Part shown: positions 1 through 10,734 of the stretch, in pieces | Layout of the letters: every line of letters begins with the position of its first letter | Numbering within the stretch: position 1 is the stretch's first letter | NCBI GenBank assembly: GCA_020650975.1 | Contig: JAIPMN010001527.1 | Span: 8,960-36,065 of the forward strand | Length of the DNA: 27,106 nt | DNA from: Apostichopus californicus | Taxonomy: Eukaryota; Echinodermata; Holothuroidea; Aspidochirotida; Stichopodidae | Direction of reading: 5' to 3' | Translations under genes and position numbers: made by a program | Notes under the pieces: generated by a model | Told to the model about the DNA's origin: nothing | What the model saw: the letters and a program-made list of their open reading frames with translations, nothing else | Databases searched by the model: none

Positions 1-889
1 GGGGAGAAGGAACTTTGAGTCACTGGTTTACACATTTCTGCTATCTGGATGCATTCATACATTTGGAATGAATCTGTTCGTGCAAGTGACTTACCTCTCT
101 CTCGGCTAAATTAGATATATACATGCTGCGGACTTTAGTGGCTGAATTATTTATTGGGTGAGAAGGTTACCATCTGTCAGGATAGTCATACCAAATGAGA
201 TCATTGGTGGTCATCGATTCATGACCATCGAGGACGTGGGGTAGTAATTGTACCATGTACATATAAACCACTGAGTCATATCCACCTGAACCTGAATCAT
301 GAGACTTTCTCGATGATCCTTTAAGAACTCGTTAGATCGTCGTCGTCAGAATATTAAATGTCAGAATTGGATCGTATCTGCTGTACAATCCGATCAACAT
401 TCTCGGGTTGAGAGCATTGGAAAAAGCAGTAGACCACGTTGACGAGACTTCCTGAATCGGCACCTTGATTCATACATAACAGTTTATATTTATACAGGAA
501 TTCCCCAATTTTGTTGAACAACGAAGGCTATGCAGTCAAAGAATTCTTTATTTGCTGAGTTATAGTCATAAGAATTTAATATGCATGTTTATCAGTACAG
601 CTAATTGCCTTGACAGGTCTTGTTCAAGATCTAGTAATTAATTCATTCATCTGAAGTATGAGTAACCATGATTCTTTTTCAGTCAGTAGGTGTTATCATC
701 AAAATTTCTTTCCAAGGTTCATTAGAACTAAAAATATCCTTTCACTTTTAAAGGGAAATGTGAAGTGAATAAAAGAGAGAGATATGCTTAGAGGTATATA
801 GAAGTATTTATGCAAAGCACAGCAAAGCTTTATCGACCAGTGTCTAAATAGATGGACAGTATTTGCAATGGCATAGCTAGGGTTTCAGG
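1..889. other. non-coding, no recognisable feature
   Basis: AT-rich sequence with no open frame over 60 codons, no convincing splice-flanked exon, and no repeat shared with the rest of the window. It is presumably intergenic or an upstream rhomboid intron. The last 8 bases (882-889) are the left target duplication of the hAT MITE that follows. Confidence 0.5.
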
Positions 890-1282
890 CAGTGGCGGAG
901 CTAGGGGTATTGGTCAGGGGGGTCGAGAATGGTCTGTAGGGGCGCTTTTGACACTATCTAAGCGGAGCGCCACCACAGGTTGGCACGGAGCGTACAGAAA
1001 AGTTTTGAGTAAAGATACTCCCTAGATCGCAGGAAATGACCCTTTCCGGGCCTTGCTAATTTGCAGATAAACGAGGAATAAATAGGTGTCATCGCCATTT
1101 GGTCAGAAAATTACACCAACAAAATTTGACAAATGTCAATAGGTAGATGAGAGCGCAATAAAAAAGTCAATAATCGCGAATTTAGTAAAAAGTAGTAAAA
1201 AGGTGAAAAGGGCGCCAGCAGTCCATTTGCATCCATCAGGGGGGGCATCCGCCCACCTGACTGTATGGACGCTCCGCCACTG
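890..1282 (+). mobile_element. hAT-type MITE, family C copy 1
   Basis: A 393-bp non-autonomous DNA transposon. Its ends are inverted repeats, CAGTGGCGGAGC on the left and the exact complement on the right. It is flanked by a perfect 8-bp direct repeat, GTTTCAGG, at 882-889 and 1283-1290. CAG...CTG termini with 8-bp target duplications are the signature of hAT superfamily insertions. The right subterminal region has a G-run followed by a C-run that can fold into a hairpin. It contains no transposase frame, so it would have to be mobilised in trans. Two full-length relatives lie at 6088-6415 and, inverted, at 21538-21937. Confidence 0.93.
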
Positions 1283-1914
1283 GTTTCAGGGGCCACCGTT
1301 CAACCCTTCATCTAAATTGTTTGACACAAAACCATAAATGTAGGAACCACATAAGTTCAGTCTAGCTATAGTATCTTACTTGACTGTCAGTTGTGATCCA
1401 TTGGCTCAAATAGTCTGAACCAACCTTGGAGGGTCCCAGACAGTGGGGGCCCTGGTCCAATGAGCCTCTTGAAGCACCAACTGTAGTGCTATGCCTCTGA
1501 GCATTTGGAAAACAATTTGAAGTACTCTCAAAGCTACAGGAATATCCCAAAAAATAATTCTTCCAAAAACTGCCAGATTCAATTAAAATGTGCTGTAATT
1601 ATTTTGCTATATTTTTCTAGCAAATTGAGGGTCAGTAAAGGTGAAGTTTTGTTGTAACTTTGTACCATCTGACCCCAAGTCATATAAAAACTTGTCCACT
1701 TTTGAGAATGCAAGAGGGATTAGGATCTTCTGGGGGGGGGGGGGTTGGGGGAGGTGGGAGGAAGTAAGAAAGCTATATATTACAGCAAGTCGAACAGAAA
1801 TTTGCTTTAATTATGCCAGCATGAAGAGGTCACGATGATTGTTTACAAATTAATTGCTAGTTATGTTCAGTTCTACAGTGTGCCCGACTTTAGTAGACCT
1901 GAGTCAGTCTGTTC
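1283..1914. other. non-coding with a G13 run
   Basis: After the 8-bp target duplication there is unique-looking non-coding DNA. A run of 13 G at 1732-1744, followed by further G clusters to about 1760, is a simple-sequence or possible quadruplex-forming tract. The short frames here show no coding character or conserved motif. Confidence 0.5.
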
Positions 1915-1918
1915 TTAA

Positions 1919-2987
1919 AGCAGCATTTTGCGTTGAGTCGCCGTTTTTCCTCAATTTTTCCGTGTCTATCAAGTTTTTATCATAATACAATCACAAAAGA
2001 CAAAACTAAGACTTTCTCATACTTTTTTTCCCACAGGGAACGTTAATTAGCAAGTAATTAAGGCTTTTATATGATTCTGAGATAAGTGTCTCCCTGACAC
2101 ATCGAATCATTTAGTATTTATCACATGCAGCTCTACAAAACGGCCTATTCAAATTCAACCAATCAGTGAAGAGATGTTCATGTATGACTTGGCGCTAAAA
2201 ATAGACTCATTCATTGGCATGGTAATCCCTTGCTGCAAAGCACTACTTAAATCTCCACATGGCCTAGCCAATATTCCTTATTGGATTCCCTTATGAGAAA
2301 CGTTACTTTCCTCTCCTGAAAAACGTTATTTTCTCCCATGTTGTTAGAGGAGGAAACTAAGGCTTTTCAAGAGAGGAAACTAATGGGTCCGGAAACTAAC
2401 GGCCCCCATTGCGCTACACTCATAGCTACATTGCTTTTAGTGCACAATGCACAGCGTGTACATACTAGTAACGTTATTCAGGCCTAACCAGTGTAAGTCG
2501 CACACTAATAGGTCTGATTGTACTACAGTAACTAGCCTATGTAACACCGAGTAGAGTGATACAATATCGTTCTCGCGAATGTTACGTACCGATCGGGGTC
2601 TTCTGGTTCAATGACTTTCTCTCTTATGTATCCTTGCTGTTTTATTTTCGCGGAGCGACAAATTTTCTTGGGTTTTTAGGGCATCGTATGCAATGAGATG
2701 TGGCGTAACTGTCCCTTCGCGCAGTATGTACATCTCCTCAGCTGATTTTTGTTAACTGTTTACCTTGCTATTCAAAGTACCTTGTCTATTATACATATTC
2801 ACAAGGTTCTTATAAGTGGGAGGAGTCTATCGAAGTCAAAGATTCAAAATACGAAAATCAGAAAATGTCATATTTTTTGCACTTTTCGGGAATAGTTTGA
2901 GTTGAAACTTAACAGTTAGCTTAGTTTACATCATTGGTATAGTATCCTAGTATTGGAAAATCTCGAGAATCAATGCAAATTGCTGCT
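1919..2987. mobile_element. TTAA-flanked MITE, family A copy 1
   Basis: A 1069-bp element starting AGCAGCATTTTGC and ending GCAAATTGCTGCT, imperfect terminal inverted repeats with one mismatch in 13. TTAA flanks it at both 1915-1918 and 2988-2991. A TTAA target duplication is typical of the piggyBac and Kolobok superfamilies; I cannot assign which. No transposase frame is present. The left 320 bp and right 170 bp resemble the 602-bp copy at 22541-23142, while the middle is unrelated. The copies are therefore deletion or insertion derivatives sharing only their ends. Confidence 0.8.
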
Positions 2988-2991
2988 TTAA

Positions 2992-3345
2992 AGGCATTGA
3001 AGACTTGCCCTAAACCGTGTGCGGCGCATTGAAAAAGTTAAGTTTCCGTTTTTTGCAATGACGTTTTCTTCTTGTCGCTACAAAATGCAGACAGTAATAA
3101 ATCTTTATACCTTGTTATCTTTTATCTAGACCTGAGATGTCCACGCCCCGTATGTACACTGTGTTGTGGGTATTGACCGTAGCTGTATGCATTGACTGTA
3201 CACTAGTGTCTAATTACCGATGGTAGCAAGCTGTGTGTGCATTTTCTGGGATCGATGGTGGTGTCTAACACTTCTGTTACACCTCATTCGAAACTGTCAG
3301 ATTACCAGTATGAGACGTTTGTTTGTGCGCGAGTCTTCACACCCT
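2992..3345. mobile_element. TTAA-flanked MITE, family B copy 1
   Basis: A 354-bp element starting AGGCATTGAAGACT and ending AGTCTTCACACCCT, terminal inverted repeats with three mismatches. It is bounded by TTAA at 2988-2991 and 3346-3349. Its left TTAA is the same four bases as the right TTAA of family A copy 1, so the two elements abut. A closely similar copy sits in the same orientation at 9581-9940. The open frame beginning at 3237 lies partly inside the element and is not conserved in the other copy, so it is not taken as a gene. Confidence 0.85.
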
Positions 3346-3349
3346 TTAA

Positions 3350-6079
3350 CCCTGAGTATGCAAGAATTCAAACTATAGTTACGAAGTTAAACGTGCGTTC
3401 AGTATCAGATCTCGCTTGCATTTTCAAATGTGAGCAAGATACTTCATGCATCACTCATAATTGGATATTACTCCCTCGGATTCAGAGAGCCATGTGGAAG
3501 GTAATTACAATAATATTGTCACTCATTAGCATATCTGTATGTAGCTTAAATCTAATTCTGATATATTTAATGATATTACATCTACAAACATTAAATTCAT
3601 CCCAATATAATTTCATCTTTCCTGATGTGAATTTGGTGGAGTAAAGGAACATTGTGTTGAACAGTACTATGCACACAAGGGGTTCGAGAGGGGGCTGTAG
3701 CCCAGGGACTTGCCTGAGCCTGGGCCCGGGCCTGATACCTGAAAGAAAAGTTGCACACAATACATTGCCAGCTTTCAAAATTGAGAGGTTCAGTGTCACA
3801 CCAAGATGATATGGGGAACCAAATCTCATCGCGCTGATGTGTCTCGCAATTGTTCGCTTTGCTCACTTTAGGACTAGCCCCATCTAATCCTTGACCCAGC
3901 TGGGCCCGAAAGTCAATCATTATGACATGGATTGTGTTCTTAACACTGTATGTACTCTCTTTCTCTTCCTTCGTTCGATGATTATCAAAATGGTGTCCGA
4001 TCCAATACAAAATAGATCTTAGGATAGTCCCTTTAAAGAACAGTTTGAAAGCATTTCAAAATATGATCTCATTAGGAAGTTAGCTGGGCATATTGGTTTC
4101 TGTGAAGGATCATGATTCTGACACCTGCATGTATTCGATTACACAGTATTAATATTCAGTTGTAGGCCTATAAAGCTGGATGCTCTGATTACTTTGTTTC
4201 TTTTCAAATTTATTGTTCTTCAGCAAACAGAGAGACAAGTCATTTGGTTACTCAATTTCGCAAAGCTCTTATAGCTTAATCCATTCAGTGGCTGTGCCGG
4301 TAGCAGAAAGCTGAAAGGAGAAAGGGGGGTGGGGCAGGGATGGGATGGGAGAAGGGATGAAGAAGTTGCACAAAGCTGAAGCAATCAGGTTTTGTTTGTC
4401 CATTGGAGCAGGTTAACTCTGCTTTATCTTGTATATATACAAGGTATGCATTAACGAAGTGACACATTGCTCCATCACCTGAAATACGTCCCTGCTATCC
4501 AACACTGAGGTACATTTGTTTTTATTGGATATGTTTGTACAAAAAAGTTGTAAAAATGCAAAGTCTGAAACTCTGGATGTCCGTGCGAAACCTTCAAAAG
4601 CCGATTGATAGCATGTTTGATTTGATATTCACATATTTACCAGTAAAATCAACAGACCATATGACATGCTTGTAGCTGTCACATTGTAGCTTTCAGACTT
4701 CAGTTGCTTTGAGTAATATTGACTTTTATAACCACCTCAGCTGGCATTTTACTGTACGGTCAGTACATTATACCATTGTGCTTTGATTTATTGCCACTCT
4801 CTATCTTTTACTGTTCTCCATACAAACCCTTCTCAAAATTACCCATTGGGGAAAACAGAAGTGTATTGACCAACAAGCTCCTAGAATTTCACAATGTAGG
4901 TCACTTGTTACATAATGCAAGCACTGTTTTACATAAACTCTACCTGTTAGAATCAAGTTTCTGGCATATTCCGGAATAAGTGACATTCATATCAGCGGTG
5001 ACATATTGTACAGGCTTATTGTAGCAGCCTAAGAATCTTTGCTGATAAAAAGAGCTCTCAGTAACCTGGGCCTTAGGGTAGGTGCCGCCGAATCATGAAC
5101 ATTCTGCTATTGCTGATTTGTGATGTGTCTATGTTCAATAATGTCTGTGCTCGCAGAAAAATGCAACTGCTCCCTCTATCTACTGGCAAGCAAGGAAATC
5201 CACTGGCACATTGCAGGTAATTAGACCAAATTTTGAGCCCTGACCAATTCTCCTACGGATGAGGGGGGGGGGGGTGGATATATATATTTTCATCAGAATG
5301 TTGTAACAATAATGCCAGCTAGGTAAAGGGTACTACATGATGAGCGATTAATCCCCACGAACGAAGAGGCCCGGTTTAGTTTATTATTAGTTTCATAAAC
5401 AGCGGACTTTTTACTCCCAGGTAGGAATCACAAGTAAGAGATGTGCATGAATGATTGTTTACCATAAAACATCCCAAGTCGAACACAACTGTGGGAGGAT
5501 CCATAAATTGTTGAAGGATTACACATATGGCATTCCTTGTTTGGCAGATTAACTGGCCAGACCGCCCTATACAGACAATGATTGATGGGCATCGATAGCA
5601 GAGTACATCATATATGGTTAACGTTTCATTTTCTTGTATTCGGTATTATCATATGCAATTTTCTTAATTTCCAGCAGATTTACTCATATGGGAACGGTGT
5701 TTATATTCCGCACCATTTAGTGCGTGGTGACTCCAGTCAGTTATTCCATAAAATGAAAACAAAAATATCATGTTACTCTATTAATAACATATGAGTATGT
5801 CGTCAGTCCCTAAATCTCCCTTTATAGGTCATCAGGATTTGGACTAGAATGTTAGCACTCTGAAAAATGCCAAAGGTTTATCCTGAAGATTCCCACCCCC
5901 TATACAGATCATATGGAAAGTTTTGCTCTATTAATGGCCTGTGTCGGAGAATTAAATGCTGTTGTATATGCACAGGAAGCGTTGTGGTTTTCACTCTTCG
6001 AAATTGCTGTGAGAGCACTGCACACTGTGCTGTGTTCAGATTCGCCGCATAAAGGAGGACTTCACAAATTTCGTACCAT
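3350..6079. other. long non-coding stretch
   Basis: No exon, RNA gene or classifiable mobile element was recognised over this 2.7 kb. There is a G12 run at 5263-5274. Short frames at 4719-4979 and 5582-5794 have no conserved motifs, uneven composition and no supporting splice sites in frame, and are treated as chance. One splice-acceptor-like tract near 5670 leads into a frame without recognisable homology. Upstream rhomboid exons could hide here, but no TM1-like coding segment was seen. Confidence 0.45.
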
Positions 6080-6087
6080 GCTTTTGA

Positions 6088-6415
6088 CAGTGGCGGAGCT
6101 TGGGGTATTGGTCAAGGGGGGACGAGAATGGTCTGTAGGGGCGCTTTCGACACTATCTAAGCGGAGCGCCACCACAGGTTGGCGCAGAGCGTACAGACAT
6201 TTTTTGAGTAAAGATACTACCTAGATCGCCAGAAATGAACCTTTCCGGGCCAAAAAATTGACAAATGTCAATAGGTAGATGAGAGCGCAATAAAAAAGTC
6301 AATAATAGCGAATAAGTAAAAAGTGTTAAAAAGCTGAAAAGGGCGCCAGCAGTCCATTTGAGTCCGTCAGGGGGGGCATCCGCCCCCCCCTGACTGTATG
6401 GACGCTCCGACACTG
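6088..6415 (+). mobile_element. hAT-type MITE, family C copy 2
   Basis: A 328-bp copy in the same orientation as 890-1282. It starts CAGTGGCGGAGC and ends with the complement carrying one mismatch. A perfect 8-bp target duplication, GCTTTTGA, flanks it at 6080-6087 and 6416-6423. Relative to copy 1 it lacks about 70 internal bases around 6249-6256. The right subterminal G-run/C-run (6367-6393) is a near-perfect hairpin. There is no coding capacity; the 103- and 86-residue frames across it are shadows of repeat DNA. Confidence 0.93.
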
Positions 6416-6423
6416 GCTTTTGA

Positions 6424-7075
6424 TTTGCTAGTGAAAAGTACGAGCCTTAATTTTGACCAATCAAGTCGAATTTGATATCACTAGAGAGAAGAGTCAACAT
6501 ACTTTTCTTTGGCATAGGAAAGAAATTGATTATGCAATCACACTTCCAGCAAGCACAATGTAAGCATTGAGAGAAAAGGATATTTTGAAGAGGTCCACTG
6601 CTTTCCGAAGTGGTTTTTCACTATTTCAGATTGAAAAGTACGGGGTCTAGTTCACACACATAATAAATAACAACACATCATTGTAAAGAGGACACAATAT
6701 TCTTCAAAATGACATAAGTAAGAGTTTTCTGAGTGCTATACTTAGAAAGTTATGAAAAGAGTTAGAGCGATATGTGCTTATTTTGTAGCGATATTTGCTG
6801 TGTAACGGGGTGCTTTGTGCCGAGTTCAGCAAGGATTCCATATGCTGCTCTGGCAGATGTAGCATAGCATACATCAATTGCTACAAGCAAACAGCATGTT
6901 CAAACTTTCTGATGGAAGGAAAACGAGGATGAGGGCAGTGTGGCAATGGCACTCTAAGTTAGCAATTTATATGACACTCCATCATAGCAATGAAGCTTCA
7001 ATGGAATGAAGTTATGTCATGTTCATGGCACTACCATCATGGCAATGGATATCTCAAACAATGTAACAGTGTCCC
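6424..7075. other. non-coding DNA grading into degenerate minisatellite
   Basis: 6424 to about 6930 is unremarkable non-coding DNA. From about 6940 it contains scattered words related to the minisatellite that follows (CATCATAGCAATG, GGCAATGG), which look like decayed or founding units of that array. Confidence 0.45.
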
Positions 7076-8078
7076 CCAATCATAGCAATGGCATCCACCA
7101 TGACAATACAATGGTACTCAATCATAGCATAATGGCATCCACCATGACAAAACAATGGTACTCAATCATAGCAATGGTATCCACCATGACAAAACAATGG
7201 TACTCAATCATAGCAATGGTATCCACCATGACAAAACAATGGTACTCAATCATAGCAATGGCATCCACCATGACAATACAATGGTACTCAATCATAGCAT
7301 AATGGCATCCACCATGACAATACAATGGTACTCAATCATAGCAATGGCATCCACCATGACAACACAATGGTACTCAATCATAGCATAATGGCATCCACCA
7401 TGACAAAACAATGGTACACTCAATCATAGCAATGGCATCCACCATGACAAAACAATGGTACTCAATCATAGCAATGGTATCCACCATGACAAAACAATGG
7501 TACACTCAATCATAGCAATGGCGTCCACCATGACAAAACAATGGTACACTCAATCATAGCAATGGCATCCACCATGACAAAACAATGGTACTCAATCATA
7601 GCAATGGTATCCACCATGACAAAACAATGGTACTCAATCATAGCATAATGGCATCCACCATGACAAAACAATGGTACACTCAATCATAGCAATGGCATCC
7701 ACCATGACAAAACAATGGTACTCAATCATAGCAATGGTATCCACCATGACAAAACAATGGTACTCAATCATAGCATAATGGCATCCACCATGACAAAACA
7801 ATGGTACACTCAATCATAGCAATGGCATCCACCATGACAAAACAATGGTACTCAATCATAGCAATGGTATCCACCATGACAAAACAATGGTACTCGATCA
7901 TAGCAATGGCATCCACCATGACAACACAATGGTACTCAATCATATCAATGGCATCCACCATGACAACACAATGGTACTCAATCATATCAATGGCATCCAC
8001 TATGACAAAAAGAGTGGTACTCAATCATAGCAATGGCATCCACTATGACAAAACAACGGTACACTCAATCATGGCAAT
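7076..8078. repeat. 42-bp minisatellite, about 23 units
   Basis: A tandem array of a 42-bp unit built from the words CATAGCAATGGCATCC, ACCATGACAAAACAATGG and TACTCAAT. Variants are GGCATCC versus GGTATCC, and two independent 2-bp insertions (GCATAATGG, GGTACACTC) give 44-bp units. About 23 units are countable by the ATGAC word. From 7421 to about 7900 the variants recur in fixed order with a 130-bp period (42+44+44), a higher-order repeat. Since 42 is a multiple of 3, open frames of about 100 codons arise in more than one frame and on both strands. No start context, splice site or frame conservation supports translation. Confidence 0.95.
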
Positions 8079-8410
8079 AACTCTACAAGAACATTGCAAT
8101 TGCACTCCATCATGGCAGTAGTAACCATCATAGCAATTGCAAATGGGCAGTTCATCAGGGCAATGGTGTTCTATTGAAAATGATACTCATGGCAATGGCG
8201 AACGTCATGGCAATGGTGCCCATCACAGCATTGGCACCTATTATGGCAGTGGTACCCATCTTAGCAATGACAATTGCAATCCATCTGGGCAATGATGTTC
8301 CATTATGACAGTGGTGCCCATCACAGCAATGGCAATGGTGCCTATCATGCCAGTGGCACCCATCATGGCAGATGTGCCCATCATTGCAGTGGTGCCATGA
8401 TTGTTGGTGA
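8079..8410. repeat. degenerate tandem repeat flanking the minisatellite
   Basis: An imperfect array of words of the type CATCATGGCAGTGGTGCC spaced roughly 20 bp apart, related to but shorter than the 42-bp unit. It probably represents an older, diverged part of the same tandem locus. The frames on both strands are repeat artefacts rich in His and Gly. Confidence 0.7.
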
Positions 8411-9576
8411 TTGGTCCATTTGCTCATGAAGTTCTTTTCCTAAGGATCATTTTTGCAACAAAACTTAACTTTTCATTATGTCACATAATCACCTGTTTAC
8501 ATGCAGCTATACCATAGCAACCATCATATCATCATCAAATAAATAGCTTCATTGCATTGGCAATGCTATCCATCAAGGTGTGACTTTGAACAACATTTTC
8601 GCATGGATTGAAAAAAAAAACATTTAATGAAAACAAAAGATCTGGAAAAGAAATTATTTTTATGAAAGTCTGAGAGAAGTATATTTTTGGCTCCATCCAA
8701 ACCTGTCCTGTTTTCTAGACAAATTGGAGGGGTGGAAATGGAACAATGATCTCATGACAACTAACAGGAAACAGGACATAGTCTATGTGTCAAGTTATAT
8801 AAGTTCACAACCCCCCAAAAAGAAAGAAAAGTTCACATATCAAACTATTAACTTACCATGAGTAAGACTTTTCACTGGTTCAATGTTTCTTCAACGGTTG
8901 CTTTGATAATTTTCCAATGGTTGTTGCAATAAATTAAGATGCTGAAATATTTATGAAATCATTTTAATTAGTTGGTTTCAAAAAATGGCCTAAAGCACAG
9001 ACACAAGGGGAAAGTTTACACCCTTTAAATATAATGATAATTTCAGTAGTTGGAGAGGAACATTCACAGAGCCAGCTGTTCAGTTATTGTGACCAGGGAA
9101 AATATAGTCAGATTAAATATATAGATATATGCCCATTTCATGGATGAACATTTTTGACTTTTTGTTGTGGACAAATTGATTCAATTTTGTCTTTTTCTTT
9201 CCCTTTTTTCTGATAAATTGGAAATTCTCAGACAATAATGAGTCAACTTAGTTTAGCAGGGAACTAATATAGTTTGTGAAAAGTTTGCTTAGCAGAGAAA
9301 ATGATGTAGAAGAGCTACCAGTTAAAAGTAAAAGTGTTTACTGATCTAATCAGAGTTATATTCATGAGTAGAGTTTAAATGTTGTTTGCTAGGAATATGG
9401 TTATGAAAGGTTTGTCCATGTGATGTATATGCAGTGTTTGTGTACAGAAACCAATGTATTATTTTATGTTGGGACAAAATTCAGAGACCTCAGAACTGCT
9501 ACCCAAAATTTGAAACACTGAATGATCTCTGGCATGTAGGTAACCATGGCATTTTGACACGAAACCGCTTGCACCT
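8411..9576. other. non-coding, AT-rich
   Basis: No gene, RNA or mobile element recognised. There is a short A-run near 8611, and no frame exceeds 60 codons. Confidence 0.5.
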
Positions 9577-9580
9577 TTAA

Positions 9581-9940
9581 AGGCATTGAAGACTCGACCC
9601 AAACCGCGTGCGGCCCTGTGAAAAAGTTACCTTTCCATTGCTTGCAAGTGATGTTTTTTTCTTGTCGCTACAAAATGCAGACAGTAATGAAACATGATAC
9701 CTTGTTATCTTTAGCTGGACCTGAGATGTCCATCGCTGTAACGTTTGTACACTGTGCTGTGGGCATTGACCTCAGCTGTATGTACTGACTGTACACTAGT
9801 GTCTAATTACCGAAGGTAGCAAGCTGTGTGCGTATTTTCTGGGATCGATGGTGGTGTCTAACACTTCCGTTACACCTCATTCGAAACTAGGTCAGATTAC
9901 CGGCATTAGACGTTTCTTTTTGCGCGAGTCTTCACACCCT
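9581..9940. mobile_element. TTAA-flanked MITE, family B copy 2
   Basis: A 360-bp copy of the element at 2992-3345, in the same orientation and similar along its whole length. TTAA flanks it at 9577-9580 and 9941-9944. Its ends are AGGCATTGAAGACT and AGTCTTCACACCCT. Two copies sharing ends, TTAA flanks and interior confirm this as a discrete mobile unit. It has no coding capacity. Confidence 0.87.
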
Positions 9941-9944
9941 TTAA

Positions 9945-10549
9945 GAGAATTGTTGGTTGCATGTACTGATTGGGAATTTTGTTTTGCTCTCTTTGAAAGA
10001 GACTCAATGTCTTGAAACAAGTTTACATATTTAATCAATTTATTTTGCAGGCTGCTTGATTAATATATTACAAGGCTACTTTAACATTCATTTATGATCT
10101 CTCTCTTCGTTTGGTGCGTACAGTTATTAATAACTATATTACACAATGCTCTAATAACATTTTGCCATATAGGAGCCCACCATGGAGCGTTATCTAAATT
10201 TTCCTATTAAACATTAGTGGAAGTCAAAAACTGAAGAGATTTCAACTTTCAATATACCTCAGGGTGATATTGCATTCTTGCTTTATGTACATAAATTAAG
10301 TTTTTAATTAGTCCATCATATTTGTATTCACAAATTCAATATTTGTTTAATATATATAGTTCTCTTGAGTATTATATAAATGATGCCTTCACATATCATG
10401 CCTGGATGTTGGTTCCTACAATGGAATCAGTTTAAAAAAAAAGAACAGAAGACTTGGGTTGAAGAAAAAATGACTAATTAGCCAGAGGATCGAGACATTT
10501 CAGTTACTTTCTTGTTTTTCCTCTCCTCGTCTCTCTCTCTCTCTTACAG
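9945..10549 (+). other. non-coding, ends in a splice acceptor
   Basis: AT-rich intron-like sequence. It ends in a long pyrimidine tract (about 10506-10546, with a CT repeat) and CTTACAG at 10543-10549, a strong 3' splice site for the rhomboid exon that follows. No TM1-coding exon could be recognised between the window start and this acceptor. Confidence 0.7.
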
Positions 10550-10734
10550 TTTGCATTTTATACAGGTTCCACCATAGAATACATCAGCAAACGACGTTTG
10601 AATACCACCCACAACGTGACCTTGGGGGAATTTGTACTGGCTGGTCCAGTACTTAATTCAAGTCTATGGATCTACTCACCAAAGGATCAGTTACAGTTTT
10701 GGAGGTTTGCGACCCACTGTTTAATACACGCTGG
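10550..10734 (+). CDS. rhomboid-like (RHBDL-type) exon: end of TM1, L1 loop, start of TM2
   Basis: Internal exon of a rhomboid-family intramembrane protein, 61 full codons plus two bases. The 3' splice site is CTTACAG at 10543-10549 and the donor is GTGAGT at 10735. It opens with the aromatic end of TM1 (residues 1-5) and runs through a luminal L1 loop. The stretch WIYSPKDQLQFWRF (residues 40-53) matches the family pattern IYSPxxxxxxWRF and includes the conserved Trp-Arg. CLIHAG (57-62) begins TM2. Three N-glycosylation sequons lie in the loop (N18-T-T, N22-V-T, N36-S-S). The last Gly codon is split across the intron and completed by the exon at 14156. The match is to RHBDL1/2/3-type proteins by remembered family pattern, not by a search. 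No symbol is given because the orthologue is unknown. Upstream exons are not in view. Confidence 0.9.

Noticed and set aside
3237..3644. 135-residue frame with a hydrophobic C-terminus
   Set aside because: It starts inside MITE family B, which is not open in its second copy, and continues into unrelated flanking DNA with no conserved motif.
4286..4310. CAGTGGCTGTGCCGG as a hAT terminus
   Set aside because: No matching inverted terminus or 8-bp duplication was found downstream.
7076..8078. CRISPR-like regular repeats
   Set aside because: The units are contiguous with no unique spacers, and the context is a eukaryotic intron or intergenic region.
7006..8121. Repetitive proteins of about 60-106 residues on both strands
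   Set aside because: They arise because the 42-bp unit is a multiple of three. The 44-bp variants break the frames, and several frames and strands are open equally.
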